From the NCBI GenBank assembly GCA_025997675.1, contig BNUX01000040.1, positions 1 to 26,245 of the forward strand: 26,245 nucleotides of DNA. The letters are read 5' to 3'. Made by a program: the position numbers and the translations under genes. The notes under the pieces are model-generated. The model ran no database searches, was not told where the DNA came from, and worked only from the letters and a program-made list of their open reading frames with translations. Positions 13,745 to 22,316 of this stretch are shown here, one piece after another; position 1 is the first letter of the stretch, and each line of letters starts with the position of its first letter. The stretch comes from Spirochaetia bacterium. GTDB taxonomy: Bacteria > Spirochaetota > Spirochaetia > Treponematales > Breznakiellaceae.

Positions 13745-16219
13745 TCATGTAAACTCCAGCTCCAACTGCCCTTCTGTAAGGTCGTATCGGGAATGGCGGC
13801 CCCTGCCCTTTTTGTGGAAGGGCTCCGTGTTCCACCCTGCGGCGGCGGCAATGGACAGCACCACCGGCAGTACCTGGGAATCGGTGTAGTGGTCGTAATC
13901 GAGGGGGGCGTGGGGCAGGGACGCCGGTTCAGGGCCGGCGCTGGTCCACACAAATTCCACCGTACCCCGGCGGCCCTTCCAGCCCAATAATCGGGCGGCC
14001 CTTACCTGGGGCGGCGTGGAGGCGGTGTAGGTTTCCGGGGGCCGGGAGAGGCGCTTACGATATACCAGTTCCCCGTCCAGTTTCCCCTGCCGGAGTTCCC
14101 GCAGTATTGCGGTGACCCGTTTTGTGAAGGCCTCTTCGCCGCCGCCTGCAAACACCAATTCCAGCAGTTCCATCTGTATCCGCCGGGCCAGGGGGGTAGC
14201 ATCGCTCCGTACCGCCTCCATGCCCTTTACCTCCACCGACATACTGCCATCGCTGCCTAAAAGATAGCCGCCGTAGCCCTTAGCACGGCCGCGGTTTTCA
14301 CCCTCGTTGTGAATACCCCGCAGGTGGGGGATCAGAAAACGACGGTAGGCTTTTTCAAAACGCAGTTCCAGAAATGATTCCCGATCATATTCCGAACGGA
14401 TCCGTTCCGTAAGAAAACTATTCAGTTCCACCGTAAGATTGCTGCAGGTTTTGGTAAAGTCATCCGGGCCTGCTTCATCGCCCAGGCCGGTTTCCACAAA
14501 CAGTGAATCCGTATCGCCGTAGATGACACGGTAGCCCCGTTCGATAAACCAGTCCTGGGAGAGCAGGAGCCACTTCCGGGCAAAACCGGTAATGGAGCCT
14601 GCCAGTTCCGTGCGGCCGTAGCGGCAGGCGGCGGTACCCAGGACGCCATAAAAACTATTCATCAGTATTTTGTACACATGGGCGGCGTTATCATCCCCCG
14701 CGTCCAGGGCTTTCCGCCGGGCGGCGAAGTAATCCGCAATCAGTTCCGGCAGTATCCCCGGCTGCCGGGAAAAGGCGGCGCCGTTGGGGGCTATAACCGG
14801 AGATGTCTCCTGTGCGGCCCGTTCATGGGACAGTGGGTCAATGTTGAAGGTCCGCATGATGGTTGGGTAGAGACTGCGGAAATCGAAAACAGCAACGTTG
14901 TTGAACAATCCCGGCAGCGGCTCCAGCACCGTACCCCCAGCGGCCCCGGACACCTGAAAGTCCGGCGGGGCAGGGGGCGGCGGAGCGATAGCGTTACGGC
15001 GAAGTTCCATGTTGTAGATACGCTCGAAACTCACCACGCTGGTCCATGCCTTGTCCAACGAAACGCCGGTCAGGCTGGCCCGTTCCAGGGTAAGCCGGAA
15101 GAGGCCGGTCTTAGCGAGAATGTCCGGGACCAGGGCGGCGTCCTTGTAGCAATACTCTCCGAAAAGCCGTGGGTTCTCCGCGTAGAGCCGGTCCAGTTCA
15201 GCGATCTTGTCCTGTTTTGCGGCGGCTACGATCTTGCCCTCCCCCAGCACCGCCTGGGATATGGTTTCCAGGGTATAGTCGGGAAAGCGCCGGGGGCCGG
15301 AGCGGACTATTCTGAGGGCATCGATAACCTGCCGCCCCGGTACTAATGCTGCGGCTGATCGCCTGCCTTCACCGGAAAAAAACTTGGTCCCCTCATAACC
15401 CGTGTATCCTGCGGATCGCCCCAGGGCAAAGGGGATGCCGTGATGTTCACAGCGTTCCGCCAAGCGGGGGAAATCGAAGTCGAGAAAATTCCAACCCGTT
15501 AATACGTCCGGGTCCATGCCCTGTATGTCGGCTATGAAAGCGTGGAGGAGAGACGCTTCATCGGCGTGATAGATCAGTTGGCCCTTCTGTTCCAGTGCAT
15601 TACACAACACCCGAACCAGCCCGGTGGTTTCTTCAAAACTTGAATCCGTCAGGGCGATTGCCACGGCCCGGATGGAATTGTCGCGGGTATCGGTTTCAAT
15701 ATCAATGGAGGCGATTCGCAGGGGAACCTTTATGGGATTACAATCAGTGTCAGGAGGGAGAATATCTGCGTCAGGGAAGACCAGGTTTACCAGGCGCCCC
15801 GGACGGGAATCGCCGCGAATCCGGAGGAAACCGCGGATGTATTTTTCTGCCAGGAACAGGTCCGGGGGTTTCATGTCCATATCGGGACTGGGAATACCGG
15901 CCTGTTCAAGTAGTTTTACTGCGGATGAACGATCCCCGTAGCGGGAAAAGCAGAGGAGGAGCAGCTTTTCTACACCGGAAAAAGCCTCCAAGGCGGCGGG
16001 GATCACTTCATATTTTACGGATGACAGTAATACCGCGCATCGGGCCATATCGTGTTCATAGATGTGGAAGCAGGGACGCCAAACCTGGGCTGCCGCGAAG
16101 GAACGCCCGTCTTCCAGGCGGCCCGTCAGGTAGAGCCGGTCCCGGCGCTGGTCCGCATAGGCGTGAACCAGGAAGCCACGGAACTCCGGGGGGCCATCGG
16201 AGCGTAATGAAGCGGCCAC
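13745..16219 (-). CDS. polB: Family-B DNA polymerase (Pol II-like)
   Basis: The 824-residue enzyme has an N-terminal 3'-5' exonuclease with all three motifs: Exo I SIDIETD (Asp173, Glu175), Exo II GWNFLDFDFP (Asn244, Asp247) and Exo III YCYKD (Tyr356, Asp360). The polymerase domain has motif A DFRSLYPT (Asp446), motif B KILMNSFYG (Lys517) and motif C YGDTDS (Asp569, Asp571). Both activities are therefore expected to be intact. The length is close to E. coli Pol II (783 aa). The start is GTG 16219 behind a modest AGGTGAG. Pol II-type enzymes restart or bypass replication at damage, which fits the neighbouring sbcCD, although transcription is convergent and separate. The Thr in SLYPT replaces the more common Ser. 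Confidence 0.95.
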   Translation of the reverse strand: MAASLRSDGPPEFRGFLVHAYADQRRDRLYLTGRLEDGRSFAAAQVWRPCFHIYEHDMARCAVLLSSVKYEVIPAALEAFSGVEKLLLLCFSRYGDRSSAVKLLEQAGIPSPDMDMKPPDLFLAEKYIRGFLRIRGDSRPGRLVNLVFPDADILPPDTDCNPIKVPLRIASIDIETDTRDNSIRAVAIALTDSSFEETTGLVRVLCNALEQKGQLIYHADEASLLHAFIADIQGMDPDVLTGWNFLDFDFPRLAERCEHHGIPFALGRSAGYTGYEGTKFFSGEGRRSAAALVPGRQVIDALRIVRSGPRRFPDYTLETISQAVLGEGKIVAAAKQDKIAELDRLYAENPRLFGEYCYKDAALVPDILAKTGLFRLTLERASLTGVSLDKAWTSVVSFERIYNMELRRNAIAPPPPAPPDFQVSGAAGGTVLEPLPGLFNNVAVFDFRSLYPTIMRTFNIDPLSHERAAQETSPVIAPNGAAFSRQPGILPELIADYFAARRKALDAGDDNAAHVYKILMNSFYGVLGTAACRYGRTELAGSITGFARKWLLLSQDWFIERGYRVIYGDTDSLFVETGLGDEAGPDDFTKTCSNLTVELNSFLTERIRSEYDRESFLELRFEKAYRRFLIPHLRGIHNEGENRGRAKGYGGYLLGSDGSMSVEVKGMEAVRSDATPLARRIQMELLELVFAGGGEEAFTKRVTAILRELRQGKLDGELVYRKRLSRPPETYTASTPPQVRAARLLGWKGRRGTVEFVWTSAGPEPASLPHAPLDYDHYTDSQVLPVVLSIAAAAGWNTEPFHKKGRGRHSRYDLTEGQLELEFT

Positions 16220-16410
16220 TAAGCAATCTCACCTATCATCATTCGTTAAATGTATCTTTAAATGTTGATACTTACAAGTGCTGAAGGCGGCTTGACTGAG
16301 GATATCCCCTGTCGGTTGACGAAAAATTGACCTTTTCTTGACAACCAGTTTACATCTATAGACTACCTTAAAAATATCAAGAGCAAATTGAATATTTGCT
16401 TTTAGTAAGC
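16220..16410. other. Intergenic region before kinase remnant
   Basis: This AT-rich stretch separates the divergent polB and nucleoside operon. It includes a consensus TTGACA (16338-16343) with only weak partners downstream (TAGACT 16359-16364, 15 bp). No gene or convincing structure is seen. Confidence 0.4.
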
Positions 16411-16479
16411 CTGGAAAAATTGTTTGACGTGTTTTACCGTGCCGACCGGTCACGAAACAAAAAAGGTTCCGGTTTGGGT
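16411..16479 (+). pseudogene. Remnant of a histidine kinase ATPase domain
   Basis: The plus-strand frame here reads LEKLFDVFYRADRSRNKK followed by GSGLG, which is the F-box and G2-box of a sensor histidine kinase HATPase_c domain. No N box, G1 box or H box is found upstream, and the sequence after GSGLG departs from the family. It therefore seems to be a ~23-codon relic of a lost kinase. The frame happens to stay open into the next gene. Confidence 0.6.
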
Positions 16480-16494
16480 CAAAGACAATCTATC

Positions 16495-16524
16495 TTGATT
16501 TTTATCGGGATCCGTGGTTATAAT
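16495..16524 (+). promoter_or_regulatory. Promoter of the nucleoside-uptake operon
   Basis: TTGATT (16495-16500) and a perfect TATAAT (16519-16524) are 18 bp apart. Transcription would start near 16531, giving a leader of about 85 nt before ATG 16615, with GGAGGA (16605-16610). The leader does not show the conserved core of a purine riboswitch. Confidence 0.6.
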
Positions 16525-16614
16525 AGAACCATGCGGGATTGGGAATACACCTGGCGTATCTGGAACAACAATATCTCTAAGGGGATGTTTTGTATAAATT
16601 TTTTGGAGGAAGAA

Positions 16615-17709
16615 ATGAAAAAGTTCATGATGGTTTTATTGATTGGTCTGTCCCTAACAGCGCTGGTACTTTCAAGCTGCAACAAGGGCGGAAAGGGCGA
16701 TGCTTCCGGCAGTACCGGCCTGAAGGTGGCGCTGCTGATTAACGGCAACCTGGGGGATAAGTCCTTCCACGATTCCGCTAACAACGGCCTGAACCTGATC
16801 CGGGACAACCTGGGCTGCAGGACCAAGGTGGTGGAAGTCGGCTACGACGACTCAAAATGGGAGCCCGCCTTGAGGGATCTCTGTGACGAAAAGCACGACA
16901 TCGTTATTTGCGGTACCTGGCAGATGCAGGAACTGGTTACCAAGGTTGCCCCGGATTATCCCAATCAGAAGATCATCGTCTACGATACGAGTATGGACTA
17001 CGCCGCAGACTCTAAGGGGCTTTTCAAAAACATCTATTCTATGGAATACAAACAGAATGAGGGGTCCTACCTTGCGGGGGTTCTGGCTGCGTCAATGAGC
17101 AAGTCCGGGATAATCGGCTTTGTGGGCGGCATGGACAACACGGTTATCCGGGACTTCCTGGTGGGCTATATCCAGGGCGCAAAGGATTTAAACCAGAACA
17201 TCAAGGTGGTTCCCTCTTTTGTCGGCAATTTCAGCGATACGGCGAAGGCGAAGGAGCTGACCTTTGCCCAGTACCAGATGGGGGCCGATGTGGTCTTCTC
17301 TGTGGCGGCCAACGCCGGGGAGGGAACCCTGCAAGCAGCGAAGGAACGGAACCGGCTGGCCATCGGGGTGGATTCGGATCAGGGCATGCTCTACCTGGAC
17401 AGCGATCCGGTCCTGGCGGAACTTATCATGTCCTCCATGCTTAAACGGGTGGATCAGTCCATCTACCTGGCGGTGTCGGAGGCCATTGCGGGAACCCTTG
17501 CCTGGGGAACCCGTGCGGAACTGGGGATAAACGAGGACTGCGTGGGACTGGCGGATAACCCCATCTATCAGCGGGTCGTTCCGGCGGATGTGCGGGCTTT
17601 GATCGCCAACTATAACAATCAGGTTAAAGGCAGGCAGATCCAGGTAGTTACCGCCTTCGGGATGGATCAGAGCAGCTTTACTGCGTTTGTAAATCAGGTT
17701 CGCCCCTAA
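16615..17709 (+). CDS. BMP-family nucleoside-binding lipoprotein (PnrA-like)
   Basis: ATG 16615 with GGAGGA is the true start; the upstream in-frame extension would bury the signal. The 364-residue protein has a signal peptide ending in LSSC (Cys22), so it is lipid-anchored in the periplasm. The mature part starts with a KVALLINGNLGDKSFHDSA strand-helix and has GFVGGMDNTVIRDFLVGYIQGA and VVFSVAANAGEGTLQAA, hallmarks of the BMP (PF02608) family. In Treponema pallidum, PnrA of this family binds purine nucleosides and RfuA binds riboflavin. The adjacent nucleoside hydrolase favours nucleosides here, by context. It is the first gene of a five-gene operon, 17 nt before the ATPase. Confidence 0.9.
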   Translation: MKKFMMVLLIGLSLTALVLSSCNKGGKGDASGSTGLKVALLINGNLGDKSFHDSANNGLNLIRDNLGCRTKVVEVGYDDSKWEPALRDLCDEKHDIVICGTWQMQELVTKVAPDYPNQKIIVYDTSMDYAADSKGLFKNIYSMEYKQNEGSYLAGVLAASMSKSGIIGFVGGMDNTVIRDFLVGYIQGAKDLNQNIKVVPSFVGNFSDTAKAKELTFAQYQMGADVVFSVAANAGEGTLQAAKERNRLAIGVDSDQGMLYLDSDPVLAELIMSSMLKRVDQSIYLAVSEAIAGTLAWGTRAELGINEDCVGLADNPIYQRVVPADVRALIANYNNQVKGRQIQVVTAFGMDQSSFTAFVNQVRP

Positions 17710-17726
17710 TATAACAGGAACATTGT

Positions 17727-19274
17727 ATGGCGGAAATTCTGCGGATGCAGAACATAGTGAAGATCTATCCCAACGGCGTGGTGGCTAATAACAGCGTTGA
17801 TTTGCGTGTTGACGCCGGGGAGATCCACGCACTGATGGGGGAGAACGGCGCGGGAAAAACCACCCTGATGAAGATACTCTTCGGCATTGAAGAGCCTTCC
17901 GAGGGGCAAATCTTTTTCAACGGGCAGGAACTGCACATTAAATCCCCCATCGACGCCATACACCAGGGGCTCGGCATGGTCCATCAGCATTTTATGCTGG
18001 TGGAATCCATGACCGTGGCGGAGAACATCGTGCTGGGTATGGAACCGGTTAAGGGCGGGATGCTGGACTACAAAAAAATCACCGCCTCTGCGGAGGGGAT
18101 AATCAAAAAGTACAACTTTTCCATTAACCCCAAAAGCCGCATCCGGGACCTGCCCATAGGAACCCGGCAGAAGGTAGAGATCCTCAAGGCCCTTTTCCGG
18201 GAAGCAAAACTGTTAATCCTGGACGAGCCCACTGCGGTGCTTACCCCTCAGGAAACGGAAGAACTTTTTCAGCAGTTACGGATATTGAAAGACCTGGGGC
18301 ACACGATTATTTTTATTTCCCATAAGATAAACGAGATCAAGGAAATCTGCGACCGGATCACCATCATGCGGAATGCCAGGACCATTGGGGTCTATGATGT
18401 GGCCAATTTGAGTAAGCAGGAAATATCTAACCTCATGGTAGGCAAGGATATGGACTGGAGTATTAAAAAGCGCCCCGCCAATCCCGGTAATACGGTGCTC
18501 AAGGTCAGCGGCCTGGGGGTGGTGGATGAGGGGAACCGCCGGCTGCTCCGGGATATTTGTTTCAAGCTTAGGGAAGGGGAGATCCTGGGTATCGTGGGGG
18601 TCGAGGGTAACGGTCAGCGGGAACTGGTGGAGTCCATAACCGGCCTCTGCAAACCCGACACGGGTACGGCGGAACTGCTGGGAAACACAATAGCATCACT
18701 GTCGATCAAACAGATTCGGGATACGGGGATGGCCCATATACCCCAGGACCGGATGGCAAAGGGGGTGGCCCTGCCTTCATCGGTAAAGGAAAACCTTATT
18801 TCCATAGCATTTGACGGGGACACCCTTTCCCGCGGCCCCTTCTTAAACTTAAAGGAAATTGATTCGTGGTCGGAGGATCTGATCCGGGATTACCAGATCA
18901 AGGTTGATTCCCCGGAGGCGCCGGTGCGGATGCTTTCCGGGGGTAATATCCAGAAGGTGGTGGTGGCCCGGGAATTTTCCACCGGGGGTAAATGTATCAT
19001 AGCGGATCAGCCCACACGGGGTATTGACGTGGGGGCTGCTCAATTTATCCACCAAAAGCTTCTCCAACTGCGGGACGAGGGCGCAGCGATACTGCTTATC
19101 TCCGCGGACCTTTCCGAGGTGATGGACCTGAGCGATACCCTCCTGGTGATGTACGGCGGACGAATAGCGGCATATTTTCAATCGGCGGCGGAAGTTACCG
19201 AGAAAGAACTGGGGCTGTATATGCTGGGGATTAAACAGCAGAGCGAAGAGGAACTGCAGAGGTGTTTATCATGA
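17727..19274 (+). CDS. ABC transporter double ATPase, nucleoside type
   Basis: The 515-residue protein is two fused ABC domains. The first has Walker A GENGAGKTT (38-46), a family-typical divergent signature (LPIGTRQKVEI) and Walker B LLILDEPTAVLTPQE. The second has the degenerate P-loop GVEGNGQREL, the signature LSGGNIQK and CIIADQPTRGIDVGA. This asymmetry is typical of RbsA-like and YufO/NupA-like nucleoside importers, in which the second domain lacks a canonical P-loop. It is cytoplasmic, bound to the two permeases encoded next. The start ATG 17727 follows an AGGAA site, and the stop overlaps the next gene by 4 nt. Confidence 0.95.
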   Translation: MAEILRMQNIVKIYPNGVVANNSVDLRVDAGEIHALMGENGAGKTTLMKILFGIEEPSEGQIFFNGQELHIKSPIDAIHQGLGMVHQHFMLVESMTVAENIVLGMEPVKGGMLDYKKITASAEGIIKKYNFSINPKSRIRDLPIGTRQKVEILKALFREAKLLILDEPTAVLTPQETEELFQQLRILKDLGHTIIFISHKINEIKEICDRITIMRNARTIGVYDVANLSKQEISNLMVGKDMDWSIKKRPANPGNTVLKVSGLGVVDEGNRRLLRDICFKLREGEILGIVGVEGNGQRELVESITGLCKPDTGTAELLGNTIASLSIKQIRDTGMAHIPQDRMAKGVALPSSVKENLISIAFDGDTLSRGPFLNLKEIDSWSEDLIRDYQIKVDSPEAPVRMLSGGNIQKVVVAREFSTGGKCIIADQPTRGIDVGAAQFIHQKLLQLRDEGAAILLISADLSEVMDLSDTLLVMYGGRIAAYFQSAAEVTEKELGLYMLGIKQQSEEELQRCLS

Positions 19275-20344
19275 AAGAAAAAGCTGGGAAAAATCTAACC
19301 ATCGAAACCCGTTTTGAAATAATGCGCTTTTCCACCGCAATACTGATAGCGGTTCTGCTGTCCCTTGTTATCATCCTTTTGGTGAGCGAGGAACCCCTGG
19401 CGGCATTCAGGAACCTCTTTTTAGGCCCCCTTTCCTCCTGGCGGCGTTTTGGCAATGTTATTGAGCTGGCAATTACCCTGACCTTTACGGGGCTTGCGGT
19501 GGCGGTAATGTTCAGCGCCAACCAGTTTAACATGGGCGCGGAGGGCGGCTTTTACGCCGCAGGCGCAGTGGCCGCCATGACCGCCCTGGCGCTGCCCCTG
19601 CCCCCGGTGATTCACCCGGTTGTAGCAATACTGTTGGGGGGGATTACGGGGGCGGTAGTTTGTAGTGTTCCCGCCCTGCTTAAACAAAAGTGGGGGGCCT
19701 CGGAACTGGTGTCCTCCCTGATGCTGAACTATGTGTTCTTCTATTTTACCCGTTATTTTACCAATACGGTGTTTAAGGACCCGGACTGCGGCTATGTTGC
19801 CACCTACCTGCTGCCTGTCACCGCAAAACTGCCCCGGATCATTGCGGGTACCCGTATTCACGCGGGGCTCTTTATCGTGATCTTTGCAGTAATACTAACG
19901 GTTATCTTTATCCGCCGCACCACCTGGGGTTACGCGCTGATCCAGACCGGACGGAACCCCGGCTTCGCTTCCTATTCGGGGATAAACACCCCGGTGGTGC
20001 TGCTCTATTCCCAGCTTGCGGGCGGGTTTATCGCCGGGGTCGGCGGCTCTGTGGAAGTGCTGGGAATGTACGATCGCTTTCAGTGGCAGAATATGCCGGG
20101 TTACGGCTTTGACGGCATCATCGTAGCGATTCTGGCGAAGAACAAACCGCAATTTGTGCCGGTGGCGGCGTTCCTCCTTGCCTATATACGGATCGGGGCG
20201 GACCGCATGTCCTCCGCTACGGATGTTACCAGTGAAATGATCGCCATCATCCAGGGGATCATCATCATGCTGGTAGCCGCCCAGGCCTTTATGAGCCATC
20301 AGCGGCAGAAGATGCTGGTAAAGGAGGTGCGGAACAATGGGTAG
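19271..20344 (+). CDS. ABC transporter permease, nucleoside type (first)
   Basis: ATG 19271 overlaps the ATPase stop (ATGA), with AGAGG 8 nt upstream; a GTG at 19262 is less likely. The 357 residues include about nine or ten hydrophobic segments. The conserved block GLAVAVMFSANQFNMGAEG near the N-terminal third is typical of YufP/NupP-type inner-membrane permeases (BPD_transp_2). With the next gene it forms the channel of the importer. Confidence 0.93.
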   Translation: MKEKAGKNLTIETRFEIMRFSTAILIAVLLSLVIILLVSEEPLAAFRNLFLGPLSSWRRFGNVIELAITLTFTGLAVAVMFSANQFNMGAEGGFYAAGAVAAMTALALPLPPVIHPVVAILLGGITGAVVCSVPALLKQKWGASELVSSLMLNYVFFYFTRYFTNTVFKDPDCGYVATYLLPVTAKLPRIIAGTRIHAGLFIVIFAVILTVIFIRRTTWGYALIQTGRNPGFASYSGINTPVVLLYSQLAGGFIAGVGGSVEVLGMYDRFQWQNMPGYGFDGIIVAILAKNKPQFVPVAAFLLAYIRIGADRMSSATDVTSEMIAIIQGIIIMLVAAQAFMSHQRQKMLVKEVRNNG

Positions 20345-21284
20345 CATCCTTCACTATATCTTTGCCCTTGATTTTGCCTATTCGGTGCTCCGGGTAACCA
20401 CACCAATACTGTACGCGGCTTTGGCATCGGTGGTGGCGGAACGGGCGGGGGCCTCCAATATTGCGTTGGAGGGGATCATGCTCTTCGCCGCACTGTTCGG
20501 CGCAATCGGTTCCGGCCTGAGCCACAGCCTGCTCTGGGGTTTCCTTGCGGCCCTGGCAGGGGGGCTGGTGATCGCCATTGCCTTGGCCTACTTCGGCCTC
20601 TACCTGAAAACCGACATCATCCTCTCCGGTATCGCCCTTAACGCATTGGCTACCGGGGGCACCGTCTTTCTGATGTACGCATTGATCGGCGACAAGGGCA
20701 GTACCTCTTCCCTGGTATCCCGGAGCTTTCCCCGGCTGGACATCCCCCTTATCCGGGATATTCCCGTGCTGGGCAGAATCGTGTCGGGGCAGAACACCCT
20801 GACCTACCTGGCCTTCATCATGGTATTTGTGGTGTGGGTCCTGCTGTTCAAAACCCGGTTAGGCTTGCGTCTGCGGGCGGTGGGGGAAAACGCCGAGGCC
20901 GCAGAATCTGTGGGCATACCGGTGCTGCGCACAAAGTTTACCGCCCTCTTGATCAGCGGCCTCCTGGCGTCTGCGGGGGGAGCGTTTCTGTCTATGGGCT
21001 ACATGAGCGGCTTTACCCGGAACATGGTTTCCGGCCGGGGGTTCATCGCCCTGGCTGCGGCGGCAATGGGGCAGCTCTCCCCGCTGCCCACCATGTTGGC
21101 CTCCCTGGTCTTCGGCTTTTTCGACGCCCTGTCCAACATCCTGGCGGCCATGCGCATCCCCGATGAATTTGTAAAGATGGTGCCCTACCTGGCTACCGTT
21201 TTCGGATTGGTGGTTTTTTCCGCCCTCCGAATCTGGCGTCTCAAGGCGCAGAAATCCGCATTTATAGGAGAGAAGATACTATGA
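20337..21284 (+). CDS. ABC transporter permease, nucleoside type (second)
   Basis: ATG 20337 overlaps the preceding gene by 8 nt, with AAAGGAGG a few bases upstream. The 315 residues form about eight membrane segments. ERAGASNIALEGIMLFAA is the conserved loop of YufQ/NupQ-like permeases, and LRAVGENAEAAESVGI is the cytoplasmic loop that contacts the ATPase. The stop overlaps the nucleoside hydrolase start by 4 nt. Confidence 0.93.
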   Translation: MGSILHYIFALDFAYSVLRVTTPILYAALASVVAERAGASNIALEGIMLFAALFGAIGSGLSHSLLWGFLAALAGGLVIAIALAYFGLYLKTDIILSGIALNALATGGTVFLMYALIGDKGSTSSLVSRSFPRLDIPLIRDIPVLGRIVSGQNTLTYLAFIMVFVVWVLLFKTRLGLRLRAVGENAEAAESVGIPVLRTKFTALLISGLLASAGGAFLSMGYMSGFTRNMVSGRGFIALAAAAMGQLSPLPTMLASLVFGFFDALSNILAAMRIPDEFVKMVPYLATVFGLVVFSALRIWRLKAQKSAFIGEKIL

Positions 21285-22213
21285 AGAAGATTCCCGTAAT
21301 TATTGACTGCGATCCCGGCCACGATGATGCCCTGGCGCTGATACTCGCCTTTGCAAGCGAGAAGCTGGAGGTAAAGGCGGTAACCGTAACCGGGGGCAAC
21401 CAGACCTTGGCAAAGACCCTGCGGAACGCCAAGCGTATCCTGAGCTATATCGGCAAGCGGCCTCCCCTGGGAGCCGGCGTGGACAAGCCCATGTTCCGGG
21501 AACTGGAAACCGCCCCGGAAGTCCATGGCGACAGCGGCCTGGACGGCCCATCCCTGCCCGACACGGATTACCGGGAGGAACCCATCCCCGCAGTAGATCT
21601 GATGCGTAAAATTATCCTGGAAAGCCCGGAGCCGGTAACGCTGATTCCCACGGGCCCCTTAACCAATGTGGGCATTCTGTTTACCGCCTACCCGGAGGTG
21701 AAGCGGAACATTGCCCGGATATCCCTCATGGGGGGCAGTATTGCTGAGGGCGGCAACTGGAGTCCTGCTGCGGAGTTTAATATCCTGGTGGACCCCGAGG
21801 CGGCGGACATCGTCTATACATCGGGTGTACCCATCACCATGTCCGGCCTGGACGTAACCCACAAGGCGATGATCCTGCCCGCTGAAATAGAAACGCTGCG
21901 AAAACTCGGCGGCAAGGTGCCGGTTCTGGCTGCGGAACTGTTGGACTTTTTTTCAAAGTACGATCGCAGCCTTGGCTTTAAAGGCGCACCCCTCCACGAT
22001 CCCTGTGCGGTAGCCTGCCTTATCGCCCCGGCATTGTTTACCACCCGTGATTTTCACGTTGCCATTGAGACCAGGGGGAAGTATACCAGCGGCATGACCC
22101 TGGCGGACCTGCGCTTCTGGACGAAGGAAAAACCGAATGTGACTGCCAATATGGATGTAAACCGGGAGGGCTTCATCAAACTGTTTATGGATGCCTGCGA
22201 TTCCTATCCCTAA
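21281..22213 (+). CDS. Inosine/uridine-preferring nucleoside hydrolase
   Basis: This enzyme hydrolyses ribonucleosides to base plus ribose. The 310-residue protein opens with the calcium-binding DxDxxxDD motif (IIDCDPGHDDA; Asp9, Asp11, Asp15, Asp16) and keeps EFNILVDPEAA (Asn167) and LHDPCAVA (His239, Asp240) with the active-site histidine. Length and motifs match IunH/Rih proteins. There is no signal peptide, so it acts in the cytoplasm on nucleosides imported by the four preceding proteins. Start ATG 21281 overlaps the permease stop (ATGA), with AGGAGA upstream. Purine versus pyrimidine preference cannot be read. Confidence 0.95.
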   Translation: MKKIPVIIDCDPGHDDALALILAFASEKLEVKAVTVTGGNQTLAKTLRNAKRILSYIGKRPPLGAGVDKPMFRELETAPEVHGDSGLDGPSLPDTDYREEPIPAVDLMRKIILESPEPVTLIPTGPLTNVGILFTAYPEVKRNIARISLMGGSIAEGGNWSPAAEFNILVDPEAADIVYTSGVPITMSGLDVTHKAMILPAEIETLRKLGGKVPVLAAELLDFFSKYDRSLGFKGAPLHDPCAVACLIAPALFTTRDFHVAIETRGKYTSGMTLADLRFWTKEKPNVTANMDVNREGFIKLFMDACDSYP

Positions 22214-22231
22214 TATAGTTATGGATAAAGC

Positions 22232-22260
22232 TTGCTTTTTTCCCCAATATGCAGTACGCT
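22232..22260 (+). promoter_or_regulatory. Possible promoter of the TPR gene
   Basis: TTGCTT (22232-22237), 17 bp, TACGCT (22255-22260). Both boxes are imperfect. GGAGGA (22307-22312) precedes ATG 22317. Confidence 0.35.
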
Positions 22261-22316
22261 GACCCTATGCAAGAAACATATCTTTGCAAAATAAGCGCAC
22301 CCACGTGGAGGAAACG

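Noticed and set aside
12940..13953. 337-aa minus-strand frame
   Set aside because: It is antisense to the glycosyltransferase and the end of polB, with a low-complexity product and no start signals.
16229..16453. 74-aa minus-strand frame upstream of polB
   Set aside because: No ribosome binding site or homology pattern; the opposite strand carries the kinase remnant.
16531..16614. Purine riboswitch in the leader of the nucleoside operon
   Set aside because: No three-stem core or conserved junction bases could be found by eye.
22226..22242. Terminator after the nucleoside hydrolase (AAAGC-TT-GCTTT)
   Set aside because: The loop would be only two bases, so the hairpin cannot form properly; the T run alone is weak evidence.
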